A stretch of DNA of 60,518 nt, taken from the NCBI GenBank assembly GCA_052400685.1, contig JBQTGJ010000022.1; one strand, written 5' to 3'. Source of the stretch: CAZHHH01 sp052400685. GTDB lineage: Bacteria > Bacteroidota > Bacteroidia > Bacteroidales > Marinilabiliaceae. Under the pieces are notes generated by a model. That model saw nothing but the letters and a program-made list of their open reading frames with translations. It ran no database searches and was not told the origin of the DNA. A program made the position numbers and the translations under genes. Position 1 is the first letter of the stretch; the number at the start of each line of letters is the position of its first letter. Below are positions 1 through 10,051 of this stretch, in pieces.

Positions 1-409
1 GCTATTTGTTAACATGGCAATTCCTTTTTTTTTCATTTTACTTGACTTTTTACGTCAAGCTATTTCAGAATATGACAGCGAACCATCATCCCCAAGGGGC
101 GCAAGGCTCGGAAACTCCCCCAAATGACCGGATACAAAGGAATAGCCAAAAAAAATATAAATCGATACACAAGGCAACGAATCAAAAAACATTCTTCTCA
201 TTTACCGCTGTCACAAAAATGAAATGGCAATGCAAAACCCTTCTGAAAATAATTTCAGCCGCTGAGCTAATGGAGAATTCCACATTCATAAACGACAAAA
301 AAATAGCAATGGTGAGAAATTTAATCAAAGTCCTCTTTAATCATATATCACGTTAAACCACAACCGCATTTATAACACCTAATAGGTTTGTTAATTGTTA
401 AATAAATAA
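1..409. other. Intergenic AT-rich region, no gene supported
   Basis: This stretch lies downstream of the GH95 gene, which is on the minus strand and stops at 410. It contains one 116-codon frame opening with TTG, but its product is low-complexity and lysine/asparagine-rich and lacks a recognisable domain. I see no clear rho-independent hairpin for the GH95 transcript. Confidence 0.5.
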
Positions 410-3241
410 TCACCTGGAAACGAGGGTGTAAACACCCCCAACTTCAGTATTCAGGGTTTTAATTTCATCGCCAATCTTAACTTTAAGAACATTACCTGAA
501 TTAGAGGTAATCTCGACAAAACAGAGCTTTCGGTTCTGCCATTTCATATCAACCACAAAACCACCACGCGCCCTGACGCCTTTCAATTCGCCGTCGGCCC
601 ATTCGTTGGGTAAAGCCGGCAACAAATGAACCATTCCATTCTGACTTTGGATGAGCATTTCCGCAATACCGGCAGCCGCTCCAAAATTACCGTCAATTTG
701 AAAAGGAGGATGCGCATCCATCAAATTAGGATAAGAACCACCCCCACCCTCGTGATCGGTATTCAACGCATCACGAAAAATCATTTGCAGCATTTTATAA
801 GCATGCTCCCCATCGAGAAAACGAGCCCAGAGATTAATTTTCCAGGCCAGGCTCCACCCGGTACCATCATCGCCCCGAAACACCAACGAACGACGGGCGG
901 CCGACATCAAATCAGGTGATTGTTGCCAGTTAATTTCGTGACCTGGATAAACACCCCATAGATGAGACACATGACGATGCGTACTTGTGGTATCATCAAT
1001 ATCAGCCAACCACTCCTGTAACTGGCCAAACTGACCGATGTTATCAGGGGCTATCTGAGACAACTGATTTTGAAGAATTTCGGAAAACTCCTTGTCAACG
1101 TTAAGAATCCCGGCGGCTTCAATCACATCACGGTATAAAGTTCTGATAATTTGATGATCCATAGTTGGACCCGCCACAAGTCCGCCATGTTCAGGTGAAT
1201 TAGACGGCGTACTGATTAAATAACCTGTTTTAGGATCTTTGACAAGAAAATCCACAAAAAATTCTGCGGCTCCTTTCATTAAAGGATAAGCCTTTTCGCG
1301 CAAAAAAGCCGTATCCTGCGAATACAGATAATGTTCCCATAAATGAGTTGTCAGCCAGGCTCCCCCGGTAACCCAGATACCATGATTGGAATTATTAATT
1401 GGTGCGGTGCCACGCCACTGGTCTGTATTATGATGTACCACCCAGCCATTGGCTTTATAGTACTCACGCGCCGTTGCCGCACCTTTTATGGCCAGATCTT
1501 CAATCATTCCAAATAAAGAATAATGGCATTCATCAATATTTAAAACTTCCACCGGCCAATAATTCATCTCGCAGTTTATATTAAGCGTGTATTTGCTGCC
1601 CCACGCAGGGAACTTTTTATCGTTCCATATACCCTGAAGATTGGCGGGTTTAGTCCCTTTTCGTCCCGAAGACAACATCAAATAACGGGCATATTGTAAA
1701 TATAATGCCGCCAAATCGTTGTCGGGTGATACTTGCGCCTGTCGGATGCGCACATCGGTAGGCAAAAGACGCTTATCCTTACCACCCAAATCAATATCCA
1801 AACGATTAAAATACCGCTTATAATCAGACTCATGTCGTGCTTTTATGGTATCATACGCAATGGCTTTGATCTGATTCAACTGTTTCAGGCACAAGGCCGA
1901 TGGATCACCAGAAACCTCATCGTAAGAGACATAATTTGTGGCAGCCACTAATTTAAGCAGTGCTTCATCGGCGTTGGTGACCCTAACACGCCCATTTTTA
2001 GTAACAACAACATCACCCCCTAAAGTCGAAACATGAATATACGCCGAGCCTTTCATAACACCATTATCCACTTTAACATCAATAGCTAAGGTATTAGCAT
2101 CAATCTTCCGGAGGCCATAATTTTCATGAGGAGATTCAAAAGACACATTAAAACTAAGCGAGCCTTTGCGACTGGCAGATAGCTTTACAGCAATTACATT
2201 ATCAGGATAACTTGCCAACACTTCACGTTGATAAGTGGTGCCATCCACATTGTAGGATACATAAGCCAAAGCGTCATTCAAATTCAGACTACGACGATAA
2301 TTGGTGTAATTTTCATGTCCCGGAAACTGAATCATTAAATCGCCAAAAGGCTGATAATTGGCTTGATATTGCGGATAATAAGGCGGCTTATGATCTATCA
2401 CCCTATATTTCCAGGCCCCTTCAACAATAATGGTATCCTGAATAAACGCATTCAATCGAAGATTCATTTTGTGCGGCTTAACCCTCACGCCGTTAAAGCC
2501 TCCCGTTGACACATAATTGTTTATTAAAACAGCAATCACATTCTCACCGGTATGAAAAACACCTGCGGGAACCGTATAGCATCTATTCCCATTTTCGTTG
2601 AACGTTGAACCCACCAGCAAGCCATTAATAAAGGTAAAATCCTCATCCTTAATACGCCCCATCTGAAAAGTCACCGGCTTATTGGCCCAGTTATCAGGGA
2701 TAAACACTTTTCGACGAAAAAGAACACTTCCATTCAAATCGGGCAGACCATGTCGCTCCCACACACTCTTATAGTCAATCAACATTTCAGGCCATACCGC
2801 GTCATCAAAATCAGACTTCACCGCTTCTTCTACAACAGAAAGATGCAATACACTATCAGCCCATGCCTTACGTAAATTCTCAAATTCATTTTCATACGAA
2901 AGCCTGCCCATAAACGTTTTTGCAGCCAATAGCTCAGCCTCTTTTTGTTTACCTTTAAAAAGCAACGACCGGATCTCATTCAGATGCAGATAAGCCTTAT
3001 TACGGTTATAATCACGCGGGCCACTGTCCCACAATGTTTCCTCGTTAAACTGAAGATGTTCGCAGCCAGGTTCGCCAAATACCATTGCACCCAACCGGCC
3101 ATTACCGATGGGCAAAGCCTCCTCCCAAACAGAAGCCGGATGGTTGTACCACAGCTCAAAATCATCGGACGCCTCACGTCTCATTTTACATGAAAAGGCA
3201 ACAAATACAATAAACAAAACAGGAAGCACAAATCTTCTCAT
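410..3241 (-). CDS. GH95 family glycoside hydrolase lipoprotein (alpha-L-fucosidase or alpha-L-galactosidase)
   Basis: This is a predicted exported exo-glycosidase that removes terminal alpha-L-fucose or the related L-galactose. The signal peptide ends in a lipobox (FVAFSC, Cys18), so surface or periplasmic anchoring is expected. GH95 hallmarks are visible: WYNHPASVWEEALPIGNGRL near the N-terminus, NINCEMNYWPVE, HHNTDQWRGTAP, STPSNSPEH, a HRHVSHLWGVYPG block and the QIDGNFG signature near the C-terminus. The length of 943 aa exceeds the common 750-820 aa. The excess is an insertion at about residues 120-300 (VLFRRKVFIPDNWANKP, FINGLLVGST) that looks like a GH2-type jelly-roll sugar-binding domain placed inside the N-terminal domain. 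It is the last gene of a minus-strand run of glycosidases, separated from the next by a MITE-like element. GH95 is secure; fucose versus galactose specificity cannot be read. Confidence 0.9.
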   Translation of the reverse strand: MRRFVLPVLFIVFVAFSCKMRREASDDFELWYNHPASVWEEALPIGNGRLGAMVFGEPGCEHLQFNEETLWDSGPRDYNRNKAYLHLNEIRSLLFKGKQKEAELLAAKTFMGRLSYENEFENLRKAWADSVLHLSVVEEAVKSDFDDAVWPEMLIDYKSVWERHGLPDLNGSVLFRRKVFIPDNWANKPVTFQMGRIKDEDFTFINGLLVGSTFNENGNRCYTVPAGVFHTGENVIAVLINNYVSTGGFNGVRVKPHKMNLRLNAFIQDTIIVEGAWKYRVIDHKPPYYPQYQANYQPFGDLMIQFPGHENYTNYRRSLNLNDALAYVSYNVDGTTYQREVLASYPDNVIAVKLSASRKGSLSFNVSFESPHENYGLRKIDANTLAIDVKVDNGVMKGSAYIHVSTLGGDVVVTKNGRVRVTNADEALLKLVAATNYVSYDEVSGDPSALCLKQLNQIKAIAYDTIKARHESDYKRYFNRLDIDLGGKDKRLLPTDVRIRQAQVSPDNDLAALYLQYARYLMLSSGRKGTKPANLQGIWNDKKFPAWGSKYTLNINCEMNYWPVEVLNIDECHYSLFGMIEDLAIKGAATAREYYKANGWVVHHNTDQWRGTAPINNSNHGIWVTGGAWLTTHLWEHYLYSQDTAFLREKAYPLMKGAAEFFVDFLVKDPKTGYLISTPSNSPEHGGLVAGPTMDHQIIRTLYRDVIEAAGILNVDKEFSEILQNQLSQIAPDNIGQFGQLQEWLADIDDTTSTHRHVSHLWGVYPGHEINWQQSPDLMSAARRSLVFRGDDGTGWSLAWKINLWARFLDGEHAYKMLQMIFRDALNTDHEGGGGSYPNLMDAHPPFQIDGNFGAAAGIAEMLIQSQNGMVHLLPALPNEWADGELKGVRARGGFVVDMKWQNRKLCFVEITSNSGNVLKVKIGDEIKTLNTEVGGVYTLVSR

Positions 3242-3336
3242 AACAAAAAATTTTAACTTAAAGCCGCAAGTCAGAGTTTGACTATTTCAATTTAAGACAA
3301 CCATTGACTATCAATCATAATAATATCTGCGAATTC

Positions 3337-3699
3337 ACTATTGTCCGGTAAAAAATATATTCTCCATTTAAGTGCTCAAGCCGCACCGGCTTTTACTTTT
3401 TTTACTCATTGAGGTTTTTATTTCAAAGGAATTCGTGATCCGCTTCGCTCCACTACAGCAAAAAAAAGTAAACAAAAAATGCCGCCGCTGCAAGTAATTT
3501 CCTAAAAATCAATTTCATTGTCTAAAATCCGGGAACTCGCTTCGCTCAAACAGCCCGGATTTCTTTACGCCAATAAAATTGATTTTCTTAACGGAAATTT
3601 CTTGAGGCGGAAAGCAACCCCAATATCTCCTAAAATCTCTGACTATCACATTGGATCTGGGTTCTAATCATTTCTCTAAATTTTTACCGGACACCAATG
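3337..3699. mobile_element. MITE-like element, family 2, complete copy
   Basis: This is a non-coding element of about 360 bp between the GH95 and GH106-like genes. Its ends are inverted repeats: TGTCCGGTAAAAA at 3342 and its complement ending at 3693. With three mismatches the match extends outward to about 19 bp. The 9-bp word CTGCGAATT occurs immediately outside both ends (3328-3336 and 3700-3708), as expected of a target-site duplication. The right half recurs in inverted orientation at 27127-27309. An internal palindrome lies around 3527-3556 (CCGGGAACTCGCTTCGCT... CCCGG). There is no reading frame of note, so any transposition would need a transposase supplied elsewhere. Confidence 0.65.
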
Positions 3700-3763
3700 C
3701 TGCGAATTATAAATTTTAACGAACCATCTGGAAATAAATACCAGAAATATTGAAATATCACAT

Positions 3764-6700
3764 TTATTGAACCGTCAGTTCGTCCAACTGCTGCGTACAA
3801 ATTTCAACGGGTTTCAGCAAACCAAAAGGAACCATGTAGTAGTTATCATTCCATGCATCAGTTTGTTCCCCCTTTACACGTAAATCGTACCAATCACGAT
3901 TTCCACGGCCGTTAGGAAAACCGCCTCTGCCTGAAAAGGTAGCAGGGCCAACCCTATTCATCTCTTTCCATACATGATGATGAGGACCCAACAAATTACG
4001 CAGCGAGTTAACCAACGTTACTTTGACACTATTTTCACCTTCATGAATACTGCTGGTAACATCCATTTTATAAGGCATCCACACCAACGGGGCATACTTA
4101 TTTCCATTAATTTCGACCTGTAAAACAATGGCTTCATAGTCCGGGAAATTAAAAACATATCGGGTCGACGAGTTGATCGAATCCAGAGTAAAAGAAGAAG
4201 TCAACTCAACCGCGCCGGCATAAAACGGATAACCTTCATCAGTGAGGCTCCCTGAAACAGAATCTCTTTCGCCGTCGATAAAAAAAGCATCGAAAACATG
4301 CACCGGACGAATAGGTGAAAGCCCCGACCAATTGCGCTGATTATCAAACGATAGTTGCTGAGTTTTACCAAACACCCCAAAATCGCCCATCAGATAAATG
4401 CTTTCTATTTCAGTACCATACCGATCGGCCGGCTTCATTTCTTTGGGTTGTGGCGCTTTAAAAATCAATGACACATCGACACTATTCACCCCAACATTCA
4501 CCCACCGGGTAATCTCGTTGGTTAAAAATTTAGTATCAATATAATATTGGCCGTTGCAGAACTGTTGTACATGGTTATTTATCCGGACATTCCCGTTAGT
4601 CATTGATTCTTCCACAACCAGGCTCATCTTTGAGGGTATGGTTTTCACTTCAAATTCGTAGTGCAACATCAACGGGCCATTATAACCAGCATCAGTCAGC
4701 CGTTCATGAATGCCAATAACAGGCTCTTTATCGCTAAACGTCAATCCGCCATCGGTTGAATACGAGGCAAAATCCAAGGTCATAGCATTTGAATTGAGTC
4801 GTTTTGCAGACCACTGACCTGAAGTAGAATCAACAATTGCTATGGAAGCAGGCACCTTGTAGCGTCCTGACAGTTCAACATCAGAAGAGAGCGCCCCAGT
4901 GGTTATCCAGGCTAAAGATGAGGGAGCAAGCTCAATTTCAAACCAACCATTAGTTTGAGGCTTCAAAGTGTAACATTTAACAGATTCAGGTTGCCATAAA
5001 ACAGGGTTATCATCAAAAAAACGGCTTCGTACAAAAAACCTTTTACTATCAAACATATCCTGATTCATCAACATCACCAAATGACCATTATCAACTTGCC
5101 TGTGACTCACCCATATTTCCTCAGCATCCGCTCCTTCAACCTGAACTTCAGGGCTTATGAGTTGCTGTATATCAAAATTAAAACTATCCGGTTTAAGCGA
5201 AATAACATCCTTTTGTAATTGACTCAAAGCCTTTTCATTCTTTATCCCATTTAAAAATGAAGGAAAACGTTTACCCAGATGAGCCACCTTGCCCCCATTT
5301 TGTAAAAACCTTACAAGCAAGTCCAGTGTTGATTTACGCATCTCAATCATATCAGGAATAATGACCAAACTATAGTGCATAGCGCCCACTTCAAGAATTT
5401 CATCTTTTACTCTGGCAATGTCGGCTAGGATTTGCTCATCGCCAATGTCATAATCAAAATGAGCAGACTGAAGTCGTAGGAGTACCTCTGAAACACCTTT
5501 AGTAAATTTAGCATCTTCTGAGCCTGCAATAAATTCGCTTTCGAGGGGACTGAGAACCAACACCTGCGGTTGATACTCGCCCACCGTTGCAGCATACGAG
5601 ATGCGTCCCTGATAATCTTCCTCCAATTTATTGTAGGGCCAGTAAGGCTGATGTTCTGAAAAAGCAGGTGGATAGTCACGTTTACGTAACCCTGTTAAGC
5701 TGTACTGTGTGAGGTGCGGTACCAAATGATTAATTCCATTCATGGCATGCCAGTTAGCGATACGCTTACGATCCTGAAAATTCATATTGTGTCCGCTAAT
5801 ACCGAATAACTCACTCATACGTCTGGGAATACCATACTGATTCGCCACAGACGTCATACGTCGCGCCGTAATTAAACGGTCATCGGTTGACATGCCCAGC
5901 ATATCGATACCAGGGATTTGCATATTTCTATAATGAAGCATCGAATTACCGATACGATCGCGCACCTTGGTCAAAACATCTTCTCCCAGATAGTGACCTA
6001 CAAACAGACCGTTATGATCGCCCATATACTGTCCCATTTGAGCCGAGAAAGAACTCTCAAACTGCGCTGCGACAGCCGTATAATACTGCCAACGAATCTC
6101 ACGCCAGTTGTCCTTCTCCTCGAACAACAAATTCACTTTATCCATTAAATCAGTCCCATACATCTCTTCATAGCGTTTGCGTACAACAGGCGAATATGAC
6201 ACAATACCCTCATTGGGTGTGTTTTTATCAAAATACCGGGCATGAATGTGTGGCTCGTCCGAAAAAATGGTAACGGGATATGGTAATTGACTCTTATACC
6301 GATCTAAATATTGCTGATGGGTTAAATGAATAAAAGTTGTCACTGTTTCGGGATTCATCAAATCAACATACGAAGTACCATTAAACAGCGGATTTCCCGG
6401 TTGAGCCGTATAACACACATACCTGTGCACGTCATCCTCCTTTAAGACATCGGCACCTTTAGGCAGGGATACATCTTTAGATAAACGCACCAGTGATTTA
6501 GCTCTAAAATCATCAGAGGCCAACGGAACCGCTCCGCCGGCAAAACCACTTGGCCAACGGTCTTCATCATAAAACCGAATCTGAACATCGGCCTCCAAAG
6601 CAGCTGCCACAGCGGTATCAACGGCCTGCCACCACTCTTTTTGCAGATAAGGCGTTAGCAATCCTTCGCGACTGTGAAAATAAAAACCACCAAACCCTGC

Positions 6701-6931
6701 CGCTTTAAAATGATGAATCTGTCGTTTCAATTCTGCCGGATCAAGCGTATCGTTAACCGAATAAAACGTAAACGACCTGTATTGATTTGGTGGATCAACA
6801 AATTTAGAGTAATTCAAATTTGCTTCGTAGTCGCCCTTCATTTTGGGACCTATAATCTCTTCTTTTGAACAAGACTCAAGACCAAATACTAACAAAACCG
6901 CAACAGAACATAACCCTATCAATTTTATCAT
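3764..6931 (-). CDS. GH106-like glycoside hydrolase lipoprotein (alpha-L-rhamnosidase family)
   Basis: This is a large exported glycosidase, probably acting on alpha-L-rhamnosides. The N-terminus is a lipoprotein signal (LVFGLESC, Cys21). Family-type features are FVDPPNQYRSFTFYSVND soon after the signal, AGFGGFYFHSREG, the YDEDRWPSGFAGG block near residue 120, and a long TIM-barrel-like region with SELFGISGHNMNFQDRKR and HLVPHLTQYSLTG. After about residue 700 come beta-rich domains that include a GH2-type sugar-binding fold. At 1055 aa the size fits the large GH106 proteins. It starts 11 bp after the stop of the upstream GH2 gene (6943-9789), so the two are almost certainly co-transcribed. 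The family call comes from motif memory; a related uncharacterised family is possible. Confidence 0.7.
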   Translation of the reverse strand: MIKLIGLCSVAVLLVFGLESCSKEEIIGPKMKGDYEANLNYSKFVDPPNQYRSFTFYSVNDTLDPAELKRQIHHFKAAGFGGFYFHSREGLLTPYLQKEWWQAVDTAVAAALEADVQIRFYDEDRWPSGFAGGAVPLASDDFRAKSLVRLSKDVSLPKGADVLKEDDVHRYVCYTAQPGNPLFNGTSYVDLMNPETVTTFIHLTHQQYLDRYKSQLPYPVTIFSDEPHIHARYFDKNTPNEGIVSYSPVVRKRYEEMYGTDLMDKVNLLFEEKDNWREIRWQYYTAVAAQFESSFSAQMGQYMGDHNGLFVGHYLGEDVLTKVRDRIGNSMLHYRNMQIPGIDMLGMSTDDRLITARRMTSVANQYGIPRRMSELFGISGHNMNFQDRKRIANWHAMNGINHLVPHLTQYSLTGLRKRDYPPAFSEHQPYWPYNKLEEDYQGRISYAATVGEYQPQVLVLSPLESEFIAGSEDAKFTKGVSEVLLRLQSAHFDYDIGDEQILADIARVKDEILEVGAMHYSLVIIPDMIEMRKSTLDLLVRFLQNGGKVAHLGKRFPSFLNGIKNEKALSQLQKDVISLKPDSFNFDIQQLISPEVQVEGADAEEIWVSHRQVDNGHLVMLMNQDMFDSKRFFVRSRFFDDNPVLWQPESVKCYTLKPQTNGWFEIELAPSSLAWITTGALSSDVELSGRYKVPASIAIVDSTSGQWSAKRLNSNAMTLDFASYSTDGGLTFSDKEPVIGIHERLTDAGYNGPLMLHYEFEVKTIPSKMSLVVEESMTNGNVRINNHVQQFCNGQYYIDTKFLTNEITRWVNVGVNSVDVSLIFKAPQPKEMKPADRYGTEIESIYLMGDFGVFGKTQQLSFDNQRNWSGLSPIRPVHVFDAFFIDGERDSVSGSLTDEGYPFYAGAVELTSSFTLDSINSSTRYVFNFPDYEAIVLQVEINGNKYAPLVWMPYKMDVTSSIHEGENSVKVTLVNSLRNLLGPHHHVWKEMNRVGPATFSGRGGFPNGRGNRDWYDLRVKGEQTDAWNDNYYMVPFGLLKPVEICTQQLDELTVQ

Positions 6932-6942
6932 AACTAACAGGT

Positions 6943-9789
6943 TTAAAAAATAAACATAAGAGAGCCATGCTGAATGCCTGAAACTTTTGCAGCCTGTGAA
7001 GAAGGTCCAACGAGGTCGGTATTGTTAACCTTATTGCGGACAGCCGGAATCACATCCAAAAATGAGATGCCCGTTTCAGGTAAGGTATATAACAATGCAT
7101 CCCGACCATCGCGAGGCGTATAAACGCCAAGATATGGCGTACCTCCTTCATTGCCAATAGCAATATTGCCTTCGGTTGTCGAGAACACGGCCCATTGCCA
7201 GTCGCGGAAATAGCCTTTAAATTCCGGGTAAATAAACGATTCACCAGGAATTGCATCATTATATTTATTTTCCCAAATGCCCAGTGTAGTGCCTCTCAGC
7301 CTGTTTTGCCAAACGCGATATGGCCCTTGTCCCAAATAACGGACAGAAACCATCCGGGACTCCGGATAATCAAACCTGACGCCCATTAATTCCACAATTC
7401 CATCATACCTGTAATCATAATCAAGTTGAATTGTTCCATTCGAAAAAATACGCCAGACAACTTTTTGTAAAGCTCCGCTATATTCAGACGCTATAATTAC
7501 ACAACTATCAGTCTGGAAAGAACTAAAATGCGTCAATTGTGAGTTCACTACAATTTCGGGATAAATGCGATCAACATTGTCAGGCAAATTTTCTTCGACC
7601 CATCCATCCAATGAACGGTCGCCCCGCCGCGCGGCAACAAATTGAGGTCCGTTACCAAACGAGATGGATTTCCCATCTAGCTCAACCCCCTCCAGATAAC
7701 CTGTTGCAGTATTAAAAGTATACTCTGAAGATCCGGCATTCACCACCAACAGACTATCATCTTCTGCCGTTTCAAAATGACCTGTTGATAGAGGGGCAGG
7801 CACAGCCCTCACCCGCTTCAATTCAAAAGACCAGGTCCATATCTCATCGCCAGAGGGATCAGTTGCAGTTACATACAACACATTAGCCATTCTGGCATTT
7901 GCCGGAAACGAAAGTCTAACCTCTTGGCTTGCCCCAGGAACCACATCGGGCGAGTCTATGTTGCCTTTTGCTAAAACAACACCGGAGTTTTGATTATCAG
8001 TAATCGCCGGGAATTTTTCCAGCTGATAAGTAAATTCACAAGCTCGCAAATTGATAAAATCGTATCTATTCTCAAAGATAAGAATACACGTATCCGGTGA
8101 TATTTCATTTTTTGGATGGATGCACACCGGCGACCACACTTCCCGAATGGTATTAAAGCTCCCTTCTTTTTCATGATGAGGCCCAACGATGCCATCGGCG
8201 CCATGATTTCCATCCGTATCAATACGGTTATTTTGATCCGTTCGGGCCACCCCTTCATCGGCATAAGCCCACAAAAAGCCACCGGTACAATTGGGATGCT
8301 GTCGCATCATCTCCCAATAATCAAACAGACCAGCACCATGACCGCCGTCATAAAGACCATGCAAAAATTCTGTGGGCATAAACAAATCCTTTCCCCGCAA
8401 ATATTCCTGTGTCTGACCAAAAGACCGATAATGCATTGTTTCAAGTCCATTTAACTCCTGCTGCGGATGTATCACAGGTCTGTTCTGAAGATCATACTTA
8501 CCAAATTCGGAATCCAGTTCAGTGTTCCAACCGCCCTCGTTACCATTAGACCACAACAATACCGAAGCATGATTTACATCGCGTGTAATCATTTCCTTGA
8601 CCAATTTACGACCAACACCAGTATCGTAATGGTTATGCCACCCCCCCAGCTCATCAATCACATAAAGGCCTAACTCATCACAGGCATTCAAAAAATCAGT
8701 ATCAGGTGGATAATGAGACATGCGCACGGCATTCATATTCATCTCCTTAATTAACCGGGCATCTTCATAGTTTAACGCTCTATTCAATGTACGGCCAGTT
8801 TCAGGCCAGAAACTATGACGGTTAACTCCTTTCATCATAATACGAGAGCCATTCAGATAAAGCCCATCTCCCTGACGAATTTCGAATGTTCTAAAACCAA
8901 TTCGTTCTGTTTTTTGATGCAACAATTGATCATTTCTGAACAAAGAAAAACGCACTTGATAAAGATTAGGTGTTTCGGCCGTCCATTGGCTAATTCCTGC
9001 AAATTTTGACTTTAGATTTACCTGATCGGAACCATCCCCTATCTTCGATAAAAATGGTTCACCAATTATTTTTCCGTTTAAATCAAACAATTCTGCTTTT
9101 ACAGAATAATTACCTGTTACACCTTCCGATAAAAATACATGTGCTTTACAAGTTCCATCGGCTTGAGCCGACACAGCCACCCTATTAATAAAACAAGGCG
9201 GCATAACCTCAAGATACACGGGCCGGAAAATACCTCCAAAATTCCAATAATCGCCCCGTCGCTCAGCCATATTAACACTAACATTATCAGACTCTTTACT
9301 AACTAAAACAGACAGCTGATTTAACTTACCAAACTTCACATAATTAGTAATATCATATTTAAAGCGGTAAAAAGCGCCCTGATGAGTACCCACCTTTTTA
9401 CCGTTGATGCGTACTTCAGCATCGGTCATTACTCCCTCAAAAACGATATATATTCTTTTACCACGCCATTGAGACGAAACATCAAACTGATGACGATATT
9501 CACCCTTCTCAGAGGCAATCAACGGATCGCTTTTTTTACCATAAAAATTCACACCATAGCCATATTCCCCAAAACCTTCCTGCTCCCAGCAAGATGGCAC
9601 TTTTATAGTACTCCACTCATTACTGTTACGGCCACCGGTGCAAAAAAAGTCCCAATTAACGGCATCATCAAACCCCTTACCTGAAAGATAAATTCTTTGT
9701 GTCTCCACACTCTGGGGTACAGCGGACATAAGACCTATCCAACTGACCAGGATCAGCATTCCCCATTTTTTTAATTGATTAAAAACCAT
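6943..9789 (-). CDS. GH2 family beta-galactosidase-like enzyme, exported
   Basis: This is a LacZ-architecture glycoside hydrolase of 948 aa. A signal peptide covers about residues 1-25, with a hydrophobic stretch MLILVSWIGLMSAV. A jelly-roll sugar-binding domain (about 60-200, VMTDAEVRINGKKVG) is followed by an immunoglobulin-like domain and a TIM barrel from about 305 (MKGVNRHSFWPETGR). The acid/base Glu is E418 in WSNGNEGG and the nucleophile is probably E474 in MPTEFLHG. The C-terminal part resembles a beta-galactosidase small-chain domain. It is the promoter-proximal gene of a tight pair with the GH106-like gene. Beta-galactosidase is the default reading, but GH2 also holds glucuronidases, mannosidases and arabinosidases. 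Confidence 0.88.
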   Translation of the reverse strand: MVFNQLKKWGMLILVSWIGLMSAVPQSVETQRIYLSGKGFDDAVNWDFFCTGGRNSNEWSTIKVPSCWEQEGFGEYGYGVNFYGKKSDPLIASEKGEYRHQFDVSSQWRGKRIYIVFEGVMTDAEVRINGKKVGTHQGAFYRFKYDITNYVKFGKLNQLSVLVSKESDNVSVNMAERRGDYWNFGGIFRPVYLEVMPPCFINRVAVSAQADGTCKAHVFLSEGVTGNYSVKAELFDLNGKIIGEPFLSKIGDGSDQVNLKSKFAGISQWTAETPNLYQVRFSLFRNDQLLHQKTERIGFRTFEIRQGDGLYLNGSRIMMKGVNRHSFWPETGRTLNRALNYEDARLIKEMNMNAVRMSHYPPDTDFLNACDELGLYVIDELGGWHNHYDTGVGRKLVKEMITRDVNHASVLLWSNGNEGGWNTELDSEFGKYDLQNRPVIHPQQELNGLETMHYRSFGQTQEYLRGKDLFMPTEFLHGLYDGGHGAGLFDYWEMMRQHPNCTGGFLWAYADEGVARTDQNNRIDTDGNHGADGIVGPHHEKEGSFNTIREVWSPVCIHPKNEISPDTCILIFENRYDFINLRACEFTYQLEKFPAITDNQNSGVVLAKGNIDSPDVVPGASQEVRLSFPANARMANVLYVTATDPSGDEIWTWSFELKRVRAVPAPLSTGHFETAEDDSLLVVNAGSSEYTFNTATGYLEGVELDGKSISFGNGPQFVAARRGDRSLDGWVEENLPDNVDRIYPEIVVNSQLTHFSSFQTDSCVIIASEYSGALQKVVWRIFSNGTIQLDYDYRYDGIVELMGVRFDYPESRMVSVRYLGQGPYRVWQNRLRGTTLGIWENKYNDAIPGESFIYPEFKGYFRDWQWAVFSTTEGNIAIGNEGGTPYLGVYTPRDGRDALLYTLPETGISFLDVIPAVRNKVNNTDLVGPSSQAAKVSGIQHGSLMFIF

Positions 9790-10051
9790 CTCTTATACTT
9801 TTAAATATTTACAGCCTGACTTAATGAACTCCGGCTTATTTTAAGTCCTCGACAAAACATCTTTCGAACCTGTGCTTGCAAAAAGCTCCAACTTCTGCGT
9901 TATGCTTATTCTCAAATAAATCATTTACCCTAATAAACTCACATTTTCAGGACTTCTAAATAATTAATTTAAAACACTTAACAACAGACACTTCAATATT
10001 ATCGCCAACACTCGTTAACAAATCGAAAATTCTATTTTTTTAATATCAATA
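9790..10051. other. Intergenic gap in the minus-strand glycosidase cluster
   Basis: This AT-rich gap holds a degraded piece resembling the family 1 MITE-like repeat (around 9877-9950: CCAACTTCTGCGTTATGCTT, then CATTTACCCTAATAAACTCA). No reading frame and no obvious terminator were seen. Confidence 0.35.

Noticed and set aside
6..356. 116-codon frame starting with TTG
   Set aside because: Low-complexity Lys/Asn-rich product, TTG start, no promoter or domain.
8116..8454. Frame opposite the GH2 gene (and similar frames opposite other glycosidases)
   Set aside because: Antisense shadows of strongly supported coding genes with catalytic motifs in the other frame.
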